From assembly GCF_900156065.1 (NCBI RefSeq), contig NZ_FTNF01000006.1:62001-126000 (forward strand): a stretch of DNA of 64,000 nt, written 5' to 3'. The notes under the pieces were generated by a model. It saw only the letters and a program-made list of their open reading frames with translations, was not told the DNA's origin and made no database searches. This DNA is from Micromonospora avicenniae (GTDB taxonomy: Bacteria; Actinomycetota; Actinomycetes; Mycobacteriales; Micromonosporaceae). Shown piece after piece: positions 11,155-19,601 of the stretch. A program made the translations under genes and the position numbers. How positions within the stretch are numbered: position 1 is the stretch's first letter; each line of letters starts with the position of its first letter.

Positions 11155-12531
11155 TCATGCCCTTTCTTTTTGCAGCGTCGGTTGCGGCGACGTGACGGCC
11201 TCGGTCTGCGGGTCGCGGCGCAGCGCGGCGATGACGCAGCCCCACAGCAGCACCGCGAGGAGCGCGTCGCAGACCAGGCTGGACACGATCGCCCCCTGCC
11301 AGCCGTAGCGTGGGATGAGCCAGACGTTGAGGGCCGCGTTGACGACGCCGACGATGATCTGGCAGACCGTCCGGCGGGCCTGTAGCCGGCTGCCGGAGAG
11401 GGTGTCCGCGGCGAGATAGTGGATCGTTTTCAGCACGACGAGCGCGCTCAGGCCCTGGAGGGCAGGGGTGGCAGCGTCGTACTCGGGCCCGAAGACCAGG
11501 GGCATGGCCCACGCGAAGGCGACGAGCAGGACGGCGGTCGGAACGCTGATCAGCAGGTACCGCGGCATCAGCGTGCGGGCGTATCGGAGCGCGGCCCTGG
11601 GGCCGTCCCGTCCCGTCTCGAAGAACCGCGGGTACGCGACAGCGGCCATGGAGCGGACCGGCGTGTAGGCGAAGTCGATGACCCGGTAGGCGGCCGCGTA
11701 GATGGCCGCGTTCTCCGTGGTACTGAGGCGCGACAACATCACCTTGTCGATGTCGTTGTACACGGTCTGTGCCGACAGGCCGACGGCGAAGAGCATCCCG
11801 GACCGTGATTGCGCGAGCGAGCCCCGGAGGTCCAGCGGGATCCGGCCCGCGCCGCGCAGGCCGTACCAGACCAGGAGCAGACAGATGATCGCGGAGGCCA
11901 CGGTGGACGTCACCGCCCACTCACGGATGGTGATCGGCTCGGGTGCGAGCGCGAGTGCCACGGCGCCGGCCAGCCGGCCGAGGTGCAGCAGCGCGGGCAC
12001 GACCGACGCGAGGAAGATCCGGCCCCGAGCCTGTACCGACGCCGCCACCGCCTCGATGAGGCGCCAGGCCACCAGGTCCGCGACGGCGAGGCCGAACACG
12101 TCCAGGAGGCTCACCTCGGCGCCCCAGATCACGACTGCCGCCACCCCGACCAGCGCCGTCGCCGCGGTGCCGAAGATCAGCGACAGGAGCAGGCCGCGCG
12201 CGAGATGTCGGGCCCACTCACCCGGCGCGTCGGCGTGGTTCTGAAAGATCAGGCTCGGCGCGCCCGCCGACGCGAACGGTGACACCACCGCGACCAGGGC
12301 GGTCACGCCGACGAACAGCCCGTAGGTGTCGATCGACATCTCGCGGGCCAGGAGGACGAAGAGAACCCCCTGAGCGGCGGTGCGGAGCAGGGTTCCGCTG
12401 AAGAACTTCCCCGACTTCCGCAGGAAACCGTCGTGCCCGCCGGAGAGCAACCGGCGCAGGAGCCGGGGCCTGCCGTTGTCGTCCGCGATCGGGCCGGATG
12501 CCGTGCCGCCGGTGTCGGAAGCGAGGGTCAT
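11155..12531 (-). CDS. Wzx-like lipopolysaccharide/exopolysaccharide flippase
   Basis: 458 residues with twelve or more hydrophobic segments in the MOP/Wzx pattern (SGTLLRTAAQGVLFVLLAR near the start, later NDIDKVMLSRLSTTENAAIY, typical of polysaccharide flippases). It should move undecaprenyl-linked repeat units across the membrane. The ATG at 12531 (MTLASDTGG) is chosen because it overlaps the GT4 stop by 4 bp (ATGA); the longer upstream open frame lies inside the GT4 gene. It is followed at once by the polymerase gene. Confidence 0.85.
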   Translation of the reverse strand: MTLASDTGGTASGPIADDNGRPRLLRRLLSGGHDGFLRKSGKFFSGTLLRTAAQGVLFVLLAREMSIDTYGLFVGVTALVAVVSPFASAGAPSLIFQNHADAPGEWARHLARGLLLSLIFGTAATALVGVAAVVIWGAEVSLLDVFGLAVADLVAWRLIEAVAASVQARGRIFLASVVPALLHLGRLAGAVALALAPEPITIREWAVTSTVASAIICLLLVWYGLRGAGRIPLDLRGSLAQSRSGMLFAVGLSAQTVYNDIDKVMLSRLSTTENAAIYAAAYRVIDFAYTPVRSMAAVAYPRFFETGRDGPRAALRYARTLMPRYLLISVPTAVLLVAFAWAMPLVFGPEYDAATPALQGLSALVVLKTIHYLAADTLSGSRLQARRTVCQIIVGVVNAALNVWLIPRYGWQGAIVSSLVCDALLAVLLWGCVIAALRRDPQTEAVTSPQPTLQKERA

Positions 12532-13592
12532 GTCAGCGCCTCCACCCACCGGCGGCTCACCTCGGCCGGATCCAGCAATTCGCTGCGCGCCTGCCATGCC
12601 TTCTCGAAGTCGCACCGGGTAGGCCGTTCCGGGCCTGTCATCCGCAGCACCGCGTCAGCCAGGGCGGCGGGCGTGGTGTCCGCGGCCAGGGTCCCGGGCA
12701 CGTGCGTGGGGATCAGCTCGTCCAGCGCGGGTACGGGCAGGGCCGCGACGGGTAGCCCGGCCTCCGCCGCCTCCACGAGGCTGAACCCGAACGTCTCCGC
12801 GCGGGACGGGTGCACGAGCAGGTCCGATCCGGCCAGCAGGTCGCCGACCCCGGGGACCCGGCCGAGGAAGGTCGTACGCCCGGTCAGGCCCAGGTCACGC
12901 GCCATCCCCTCCAGCATCTGCCGTTCCTGGCCGTCGCCAGCCAAGGTCAGGTGGTAGCGCGGCGGCAGCAACGCGAGCGCGGACAGCGCGCAGGCGTGGT
13001 TCTTGTACGGGCGGAACGCGGCGGTGGTGAGCAGCTGGATCCGCTCGGGGTCGAAGACGTCGCGCGGCGCGACGAACGAGCTGGGCGGCATCGGATTCGT
13101 GATGGTCACGACCGGCTGCCCCGGCACGAGAGCCCGGACGGTCTGCGCCACGCCGTCCGACACCGCTACGACGAGTCGTGGCCGTAGCGGCTGCAGCCGG
13201 GTGATGCGGGCGAGCGTGCGTACCCGTCGGTCGATGCGCAACCGCTCCGGCAGCAACGAATGCTCCCAGGCCACGAAGCTCCGGCCGGACCCGGTCAACG
13301 CGGCGCCGACCGGAACGCTTCCCCACAGCCCGCTGGCGACGATCGTGCTGTCCGAGGGAAGGGCCTGCAACCGCCGTCGCAGCGGCGGGACCGCCTCCAT
13401 CAGCCGGGTGATCCGGGACCCGAGCCCCAGCGAGTCGATCGCCAGGTCGTCGAGTCCGGCCGGAACCTCCCGCGACAGGACTGTCGCCGAGACCTCCACA
13501 CCACGTGCCCGGAGGCCCCGCATGAGGAGCGCTGCGGCGCGCTCCATTCCGTAGAACGGTTCGAGCTGGGGCAGTACGAAGTGCAGACGCAT
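12528..13592 (-). CDS. GT4-family glycosyltransferase
   Basis: 354 residues, GT-B fold. Visible GT4 signatures are MRLHFVLPQLEPFYGMERAA at the N-terminus, RIQLLTTAAFRPYKNH, LAGDGQER, and the EX7E region HPSRAETFGFSLVEAAEAG that binds the sugar nucleotide. It would add a sugar to the lipid-linked repeat unit on the cytoplasmic side. The ATG overlaps the stop of the GT2 gene by one base (TGATG), and its own stop overlaps the flippase start, so these genes are translationally coupled. Donor and acceptor are unknown. Confidence 0.88.
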   Translation of the reverse strand: MRLHFVLPQLEPFYGMERAAALLMRGLRARGVEVSATVLSREVPAGLDDLAIDSLGLGSRITRLMEAVPPLRRRLQALPSDSTIVASGLWGSVPVGAALTGSGRSFVAWEHSLLPERLRIDRRVRTLARITRLQPLRPRLVVAVSDGVAQTVRALVPGQPVVTITNPMPPSSFVAPRDVFDPERIQLLTTAAFRPYKNHACALSALALLPPRYHLTLAGDGQERQMLEGMARDLGLTGRTTFLGRVPGVGDLLAGSDLLVHPSRAETFGFSLVEAAEAGLPVAALPVPALDELIPTHVPGTLAADTTPAALADAVLRMTGPERPTRCDFEKAWQARSELLDPAEVSRRWVEALT

Positions 13593-14563
13593 CAGGGGGC
13601 CGAGTCCAGGAGAGGGGCAGCATCGGAGGTGACACGCGACTTTCGCATGGCGATGCGCTCCAGGGTGGCTCGGGGTACCAGCCCGAGCGCGGCCAGCACC
13701 GCGTTGCGGGCGGACGGGGGAGTGTTCCGCCGGATGGCACGCACCATCTCCCGAATCCCCGCCCTGTCGCGGGCTTGGAGGGCGTAACGCAGTGTCTGGG
13801 CGGCGATGAAGTCGGAGAAGGTCTCCGGGGACCAGACTCCCTCCCACCGCTGCGCCCAGTGCCACGACGTCCGCCAGTCCGCGCTTGCCGAGATGGAGCC
13901 GGGACTGCCCACGGTGTAGATCGCGGTAGCCTCCTCCACCTGGACGATCCTCACCGACGGGATGCGCGCGGCCCGGACCAGCCAGTCCCAGTCCTGATGG
14001 CGGGGCAGAGTCTCGTCCCATGGGCAGCGGGTGGCGAGTTCGTGCGTCGTGAGCAGCGTCGACGTCGGCAGGGACTGCCGACCCACCCCGAGGCGTCGCC
14101 GGCGGAACAGGTAGTCCTCCGGGTAGGCGCCCTCGGAGATGAGAGCGACGGGCGTGGCGGTCGGCAGCGGAGCCGCTCCGTCCTTGCGTTGCAGGACGCG
14201 AGAGGAGACGACCGGGAGCCGGCCCGCTGCGGCCAGCCGCTCCAGCGCGGGCACCTGAACCTTCAGCTTCGTGGGCAACCAGGCGTCGTCGTCGTCGAGG
14301 AACGCCACGTGGCTGCCCGGCGCCGCATGGGCGACCCCCAGGTTCCGTGCGAACGAGCCCCGGCGACCGCCACCGGTGCAGACGATCTCGTCGATCTGCC
14401 CCCGGAGTTCCGCCACGGACGGCGGCACGTCGGCGAGGTCGCACACGACCACGATGTGTACGGACACGCCTTCCTGGGCGCGGGCGGACATGACAGCTTC
14501 CGCGAGGCTGCTTCGGCCGGTCGTCGGAATGACGACCGAAACATCCGGCATCTCAATCTCCAT
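13592..14563 (-). CDS. GT2-family glycosyltransferase
   Basis: 323 residues, GT-A fold: VSVVIPTTGRSSLAEAV at the N-terminus, the nucleotide/metal DXD region HVAFLDDDDAW (about residue 90), and the acceptor-side RHQDWDWLVRAARI. A C-terminal helical part (about 245-320) is unassigned. ATG start (MEIEMPDVSVV). Second gene after the priming transferase in the minus-strand polysaccharide operon; coupled to the GT4 gene by a 1-bp overlap. The sugar transferred cannot be read from the sequence. Confidence 0.87.
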   Translation of the reverse strand: MEIEMPDVSVVIPTTGRSSLAEAVMSARAQEGVSVHIVVVCDLADVPPSVAELRGQIDEIVCTGGGRRGSFARNLGVAHAAPGSHVAFLDDDDAWLPTKLKVQVPALERLAAAGRLPVVSSRVLQRKDGAAPLPTATPVALISEGAYPEDYLFRRRRLGVGRQSLPTSTLLTTHELATRCPWDETLPRHQDWDWLVRAARIPSVRIVQVEEATAIYTVGSPGSISASADWRTSWHWAQRWEGVWSPETFSDFIAAQTLRYALQARDRAGIREMVRAIRRNTPPSARNAVLAALGLVPRATLERIAMRKSRVTSDAAPLLDSAP

Positions 14564-14611
14564 GCAGTTCAGGGGCCACGAGGTGGCTGATCGGGCGGCG
14601 CAGGGTGAAGG

Positions 14612-16159
14612 TCAGCGACCGCCGCCGCGGAACACCTCGGACACCGTGCGCAGCAGCACCTTCGCGTCCAACCACAGCGACCAGTTCTCGATGTAGTAGT
14701 TGTCGAACCGGGCACGGTCGGAGATCGGGGTGTCCCCCCGCAGGCCGCTGACCTGAGCCAGGCCGGTCAGCCCCACCGGGACGCGGTGCCGCATCGCGTA
14801 GTGCGGGTACTCGGCGGAGAACTTCTCCACGAAGTAGGGCCGCTCAGGCCGGGGACCGACCACGCTCATGTCGCCCCGCAGGATGTTCCACAGCTGTGGT
14901 AGCTCGTCCAACGACGTGCGCCGCATGAACCGACCGATCGGCCCGACCCGCCGGTCGTGCGCGATGGACCAGTTCGTCTGCGACTCGTGCTCGTTCACGG
15001 GACGCATGGAGCGGAACTTGACGATCCGGAACGGCTTGCCGTCACGGCCGATGCGCTCCTGGTAGAAGAAGATGCCGCGGCCACCCTCGAGGAAGATGGC
15101 GATGGCGCACAGCAGCAGCACCGGGCTGAGCAGAAGAAGCGCCAGCGCCGAGAAGACGATGTCGGACGCGCGCTTGAGGCCCCAGCGGAAGCCCGAGAGG
15201 GTGGTGCTGCCGACGCGGACGATCGGGATCGCGCCGATGTGGTCACCCTGGGAGCGTGAACCCCAGAGCCGGGGCACGGCCCAGAGGTCGCAGCTCGCGG
15301 TGCCCGGCCGGCGCAGGATCTGCGTGAGGAACGCCTCCGAGCACTCCGGGTCCGCGATGATGAGTACGTCACATTCGACGGTCGTCACGAGCTGCTCGAG
15401 CTGGTCGAACGTGCCGATCAGCGGAAGCGAGCCCGGGCCGCGCCTGGCCGTCGTGTCGACGCAGCCGGTGAACCGCAGACCGTACCGGGGGTAGCGGCGC
15501 AGCAGCCGGGCCAGCTCCACCGCGGTCGGGCCGCTTCCGATGATGATCGTGTTGTGCTCCACCCAACGACGCTTGCGCGCGATGGTGGCCAGCTCTCGGG
15601 TGACCATCCGCCCGATGACGACCAGCCCCGCGGAGAGCGCCACCCCCCGCACGAACCCGCCCACGTACTGGGCGGATTCGTGACGCAGGGCCGCGATGAT
15701 GGCGACCACCGCTCCCGCGGCGAGCAGCCGACCGGAGATGCTCGGCAGCTCGTCCAGGATGCTGACGTGGCGTCGCGCCCGGTAGAGCCCACCGGCGGCG
15801 AAGATCGCCACAGTCAGGCCCGCCATGACCAGCGTCCCCCGCCAGTAGTGGTGGGTCAGCAGCAGGGGCGCCAGCAACGCGGCGACGTCGACCGGTGCGG
15901 TCAGCATCCAGGCACGCAGCCAGCGCGTCCGCTTGGAGGCGCGGGAACCGGCGTAGGGCAGCACCGCTGTCACATCGAGACCCGGCTGTCCCACCCGGTC
16001 GCCGGTGCCGCCGCCGGCCGGCGCGGTCTCCCGTGTCCGCTGGCCGGGTGGGCGCGTGTATTCGTCCTGGTCAGGCCTTGTCAGCAGGGCTTGCCGTGGC
16101 GGATCCTCTTCCTGCACCTCGCCTGTTGCCTGGTCGGCCGCAGCCGCATGCCCTGACAT
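14612..16159 (-). CDS. Polyprenyl-phosphate hexose-1-phosphate transferase (priming enzyme, WbaP/WcaJ-like)
   Basis: 515 residues: a disordered N-terminus, four membrane helices (about 75-190), a CoA-binding-like domain (HNTIIIGSGPTAVELARLL), a fifth hydrophobic segment (about 315-340) and the catalytic domain with FFYQERIGRDGKPFRIVKFRSM and RTSLDELPQLWNILRGDMS plus VGPRPERP. It transfers a sugar-1-phosphate from a UDP-sugar to undecaprenyl phosphate and so starts repeat-unit assembly. ATG with a strong GGGGAGG site (16167-16173) 7 bp upstream. First of the five assembly genes in the operon. Confidence 0.92.
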   Translation of the reverse strand: MSGHAAAADQATGEVQEEDPPRQALLTRPDQDEYTRPPGQRTRETAPAGGGTGDRVGQPGLDVTAVLPYAGSRASKRTRWLRAWMLTAPVDVAALLAPLLLTHHYWRGTLVMAGLTVAIFAAGGLYRARRHVSILDELPSISGRLLAAGAVVAIIAALRHESAQYVGGFVRGVALSAGLVVIGRMVTRELATIARKRRWVEHNTIIIGSGPTAVELARLLRRYPRYGLRFTGCVDTTARRGPGSLPLIGTFDQLEQLVTTVECDVLIIADPECSEAFLTQILRRPGTASCDLWAVPRLWGSRSQGDHIGAIPIVRVGSTTLSGFRWGLKRASDIVFSALALLLLSPVLLLCAIAIFLEGGRGIFFYQERIGRDGKPFRIVKFRSMRPVNEHESQTNWSIAHDRRVGPIGRFMRRTSLDELPQLWNILRGDMSVVGPRPERPYFVEKFSAEYPHYAMRHRVPVGLTGLAQVSGLRGDTPISDRARFDNYYIENWSLWLDAKVLLRTVSEVFRGGGR

Positions 16160-16270
16160 GGTCGTTCCTCCCCGTGAACCGCCCCCGAACCGCACGCCAT
16201 GGCGTCCGGGCGACCGAAGGATACGACCGGCTACGTTGCACCACCAGAGCCATACAGGCAGTCAGATTTC

Positions 16271-17332
16271 CTACTTCCCGGCGGCGAGAATCTCCGCTAC
16301 CGCGTCACGTCGAACAGCGTCGTAGAAGGACTTGACCTTCTTCTCGTCGGCGAACACGACGCTCTCGGTGCCGACCCGTCCGGTTCCCTTGGTCGGACTC
16401 GTGACGAAGGTCAGGTTGTTGCCGCGTACCCCACGCATCTGACTCGCCATGTCGAGCAGCGACATGTTCTTGTCGATGGAGACGGAGTCGGAGGTGGCCT
16501 GAAGGAACGAGTTCAGCTTGCCGGGGTTCGTGAGCAGACCGCCGGAGGCCGCCTTGTCCAGAATTGCCTTGATGACCTGCTGCTGATGCCGGATTCGGGC
16601 GAAGTCACCGTCGGCGAACTGCTTGCGCTGGCGCGAGTAGTCCAGCGCCGCTTCCCCGTCCAACTTCTGCATCCCCTTGTGGAAGTTGCGGAACGGGGGG
16701 TGGATCGAGGTGAAGTTCTTCTCCACGTCGACCTCGACGCCGCCCAGGGCGTCGATGATCTCCTTGAATCCGGCGAAGTCGATGATCGCGACGTGATCGA
16801 CGCGGACGTTCGTGAACTCCTCCACCGTCTGAACCATCAGCGGGACGCCACCCCAGGCGTACGCCGCGTTGATCTTCGCGTCGCGGCCGCCGTGGCCGTT
16901 CTTGGACTTCGGCACGGGTACCCAGGTGTCCCGTGGAATCGAGACGAGTTGTGCGCTCGACCGGTCCTTCGGCAGGTGAGCCAGGATGATGGTGTCGCTG
17001 CGGGAGCCGCCGGTGCTCTCCGGGTCGCGGGAGTCGCTGCCCAGGATCATGATGTTCATCGCCCCCTTGACCACCGGCTCGGGGCGGGACTCCACCGGTA
17101 CGTCCTCGAACGCGTCGACCCGGTCGATGCCGGACTCCACCGAGCGCAGGTAGAGACCGCCGGCGACCACCGCGCCCCCACCGAGCAGGAGGACCACCAC
17201 CAGACTGATCAGGACGACCCGCCGCCAGCGGCGGCGCCGGCGCGGCCGCTCCGGGCCGCCGGTCGGTTCCGGAGAGGGGGTCACCCCCGAAGGCTCCGCG
17301 TCGAAATCTGTGGTCTGTTCATGTCGGCGCAT
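16271..17332 (-). CDS. LytR-CpsA-Psr (LCP) family glycopolymer ligase
   Basis: 353 residues: basic cytoplasmic N-terminus, one membrane helix (about 38-62), then the external LCP domain with MNIMILGSDSRD, RSDTIILAHL, QLVSIPRDTWVPVP (pyrophosphate-contacting Arg) and LDGEAALDYSRQRK followed by DFARIRHQQQVI. LCP enzymes attach undecaprenyl-linked glycopolymers to peptidoglycan or arabinogalactan. It lies 111 bp upstream of the priming transferase on the same strand, so it probably anchors the polymer made by the neighbouring genes, which is inferred. Confidence 0.92.
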   Translation of the reverse strand: MRRHEQTTDFDAEPSGVTPSPEPTGGPERPRRRRRWRRVVLISLVVVLLLGGGAVVAGGLYLRSVESGIDRVDAFEDVPVESRPEPVVKGAMNIMILGSDSRDPESTGGSRSDTIILAHLPKDRSSAQLVSIPRDTWVPVPKSKNGHGGRDAKINAAYAWGGVPLMVQTVEEFTNVRVDHVAIIDFAGFKEIIDALGGVEVDVEKNFTSIHPPFRNFHKGMQKLDGEAALDYSRQRKQFADGDFARIRHQQQVIKAILDKAASGGLLTNPGKLNSFLQATSDSVSIDKNMSLLDMASQMRGVRGNNLTFVTSPTKGTGRVGTESVVFADEKKVKSFYDAVRRDAVAEILAAGK

Positions 17333-17573
17333 GGCGCGATGCTACTGATTCGGGCAACGAACCGTGCACCCTCGTCCGGCCGATCCGGTCCACCAGCCGG
17401 TCGGTTGCCGCCCGCTCGATCGGCCCGTTTCCACCCGTCACCGTGCGGTGGGCGCGCTCGCGCTCCGACGGGCGGTGAGAGGCGGGTGAAGCGGCTCGAC
17501 CGGGGAGACCCTGCGCAGCCAGCTGCCGACCACCGGTACCCCGGCGACGGCACCGGCGTGGCATGGTGAGCGG

Positions 17574-18392
17574 ATGCGCCTGAGCACCATCCACACCTAC
17601 CCGGTCAAGGGCTGCCACCGGCTCGACCACGACGGCACGCAGGTACTGCCGTGGGGCCTGGCCGGTGACCGGCGCTGGATGGTGGTGGACGCAGACGGCG
17701 TCGGCGTCACCCAGCGGGAGACCCGCCGGCTGGTCGGGCTGCACGCCACGCCCCGCGACGGCGGCCTGCTGTTACGGGCGGACGGGCGACCCGACCTGGA
17801 CGTACCCGAGCCGGCCGGCGGCGAGCCCGTCGCGGTGCGCACGTTCCGCAGCCGGAAGCTGCCCGTATCGGCCCTGGCCGCCGGGCCGGCCGCGGACGAC
17901 TGGCTCGGCGCGCTGCTCGGCCGGCCCGTGCGGCTGGTCTTCCTGGCCCGGCCCGCCCGGCACCTCGCCGCCGACGAGCGGGAACACGACACCGGCGACC
18001 AGGTGAGCTTCGCCGACGCCTACCCACTGCTGCTGGCCAACGCCGCCTCGCTGACCGCGCTCAACGACTGGCTCGCCGAGGCCGGCGAGGAACCGGTGCC
18101 GATGAGCCGGTTCCGGCCCAACCTGGTCGTCGAGGGCGCGCCCGCCTGGGCCGAGGACGACTGGGTGGGCCGGCCGCTGCGCATCGGCGAGGTGACGTTC
18201 GGCGCCGCCGGGCCGTGCGACCGCTGCGTGGTGACGACCATCGACCAGGAGACCGGGGTACGCGACCGGGAGCCACTGCGCACGCTCGGCCGCTACCGTA
18301 ACGTGCGGCAGAAGCTCCTCTTCGGACTGCACCTCGTGCCGACCGGGACCGGCGCGCTGAACGTCGGCGACCCGCTGACGCCTGGCGCCTGA
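17574..18392 (+). CDS. MOSC-domain protein
   Basis: 272 residues. N-terminal MOSC beta-barrel (STIHTYPVKGCHRL, LAGDRRWMVVD) and a C-terminal MOSC domain with MSRFRPNLVVEG and the conserved cysteine region GPCDRCVVTTIDQETG. Relatives (mARC, YcbX) bind molybdenum cofactor and reduce N-hydroxylated compounds; the conserved Cys is the expected Mo ligand. ATG start, single gene, facing the NTF2-like gene. The function is stated only at family level. Confidence 0.88.
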   Translation: MRLSTIHTYPVKGCHRLDHDGTQVLPWGLAGDRRWMVVDADGVGVTQRETRRLVGLHATPRDGGLLLRADGRPDLDVPEPAGGEPVAVRTFRSRKLPVSALAAGPAADDWLGALLGRPVRLVFLARPARHLAADEREHDTGDQVSFADAYPLLLANAASLTALNDWLAEAGEEPVPMSRFRPNLVVEGAPAWAEDDWVGRPLRIGEVTFGAAGPCDRCVVTTIDQETGVRDREPLRTLGRYRNVRQKLLFGLHLVPTGTGALNVGDPLTPGA

Positions 18393-18446
18393 CCGCGCAC
18401 GTCGTACCGCGAGCCCCGCCCCGGGCCGAGCCGCCACCGGCACGAC

Positions 18447-18848
18447 TCAGGCCGGGGTGATGAGAGCCGCGAGCACCCGCCAACCGTCGTCGGCGTCGTA
18501 GACCCACGTCCGCGTGTATCGCAGCCGGGCCGCGAAGGCCGAGCCGTTGAACGTGCCCGCCACCCGTCCGACGAAGAACGTCACACCGGTGGTGCCCTCG
18601 ACGAGCAACTCCACCTGCTCCTCGACGAGCTCGTCGATCACCGACGTCCCGCTGTGGTACGCGACGAGATCGTCCTGCTTGCCGTACCTCCCGCCGTCGG
18701 GGCCGACGGCGACCAGTTGATCGCTGAGCAGTTCGTCGAGCGCGGCGACATCCCCGGCCCGCTGCGCGGCCTGGAGGCGGCGCTCCGCGCCCAGCAGGGC
18801 CGCCTCGAGTTCGCTGTCCGGCACGGTGTCGCCCTCCTGACCTGCCAT
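18447..18848 (-). CDS. NTF2-like / SnoaL-type protein (DUF4440-like)
   Basis: 133 residues with the alpha+beta cone pattern of the NTF2-like superfamily: ERRLQAAQRAGDVAALDELLSD, LVAVGPDGG, then TFFVGRVAGTFNGSAF, RYTRTWVYDADDGWRVLA. Such proteins range from ketosteroid-isomerase-like enzymes to immunity or accessory proteins, so no reaction is proposed. ATG start; convergent with the MOSC gene. The spacing to the next minus-strand gene upstream is 57 bp. Confidence 0.75.
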   Translation of the reverse strand: MAGQEGDTVPDSELEAALLGAERRLQAAQRAGDVAALDELLSDQLVAVGPDGGRYGKQDDLVAYHSGTSVIDELVEEQVELLVEGTTGVTFFVGRVAGTFNGSAFAARLRYTRTWVYDADDGWRVLAALITPA

Positions 18849-18905
18849 CCGCCGACGTCCGGCGGGTCTGATTGTGGCAGGAGGCGGGTGGCCGGCGGGC
18901 CGGAT

Positions 18906-19451
18906 CTACCGTCCGGAGTCGGGGCTGGCGACGGGCGCGAGGTCGAGCCACATGAGGACCTCGTCCCGGTCGTCGCCGGGCGCCACCCGCAGCGCGCGGG
19001 GCAACCGGCCGATCTCCTGGTAGCCGAGTCGGCCGTAGAAGCTGTCGAGTCCGAGCCCGTCCCGCAGGGTCACGTGCAGCGCCTCGAAGCCCAGCTCCCG
19101 GCCGATCCGCTCGGCCTCCCGCATCAGCTCCGACCCGTACCCCTTGCCCTGGGTGTCGGGGTGGACCATCACCCGCTTCAGCACGCACCAGTGCGCCTTG
19201 AGCGCGAACCGGTTGTCGGCGAAGATCAGCGCGGCGACCGGCCGGTCGCCCTCGTACCCGAGCAGCAGGCGGTCCGGCCCGTCGGTGATCCCGGCGAACG
19301 TCGGTTCGGCGAGGGCGCGCACGTCGGCGGCGGTCACCGGCGGCACGAAACCGACCGCCCCACCGGCGTTGCTCACGTCCGCCCACAGCGTCACGATCTG
19401 TTCGCGCAGCTCAGGGGTCAGCTCGGGGCCGAGTACGAAGCGCAGACTCAC
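18906..19451 (-). CDS. GNAT-family N-acetyltransferase
   Basis: 181 residues with the GNAT core: VMVHPDTQGKGYGSELMREA is the acetyl-CoA pyrophosphate loop (Q/RxxGxG/A), followed by LHVTLRDGLGLDSFYGRLGY and EVLMWLDLAP. The start is uncertain: GTG at 19451 (VSLRFVLGPEL) is preferred because family members begin near here and a GAGG site precedes it; GTG 19466 and ATG 19487 are alternatives. The open frame continues further upstream but through the tRNA-Leu gene, so longer starts are rejected. Substrate unknown. Confidence 0.8.
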   Translation of the reverse strand: MSLRFVLGPELTPELREQIVTLWADVSNAGGAVGFVPPVTAADVRALAEPTFAGITDGPDRLLLGYEGDRPVAALIFADNRFALKAHWCVLKRVMVHPDTQGKGYGSELMREAERIGRELGFEALHVTLRDGLGLDSFYGRLGYQEIGRLPRALRVAPGDDRDEVLMWLDLAPVASPDSGR

Positions 19452-19518
19452 ACCCGCAATCCTCACCGGGTGAGGTGCCACCTGCATCGCGTTCGTGATC
19501 TTCGCGACATCGTTCCGG

Positions 19519-19601
19519 TGCGGGAGGGGGGTTTCGAACCCCCACGTCCTCTCGGACACAGGCTCCTAAGGCCTGCGCGTCTGCCGTTCCGCCACTCCCG
19601 C
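19519..19601 (-). tRNA. tRNA-Leu (anticodon UAG)
   Basis: A class II tRNA: 7-bp acceptor stem GCGGGAG/CTCCCGC, anticodon stem CAGGC/GCCTG around loop CTTAGGA (anticodon TAG, reads CUA), a long variable arm and the T loop GGTTCGAAACC. The discriminator is A and the CCA end is not encoded. A TAGACT box 10 bp upstream (19612-19617 on the other strand) could be its -10. The first 36 bases overlap the end of the HNH open frame. Confidence 0.95.

Noticed and set aside
19452..19559. N-terminal extension of the GNAT gene to an ATG at 19559
   Set aside because: The extension would be translated from the tRNA-Leu gene, so it is an accident of the open frame.
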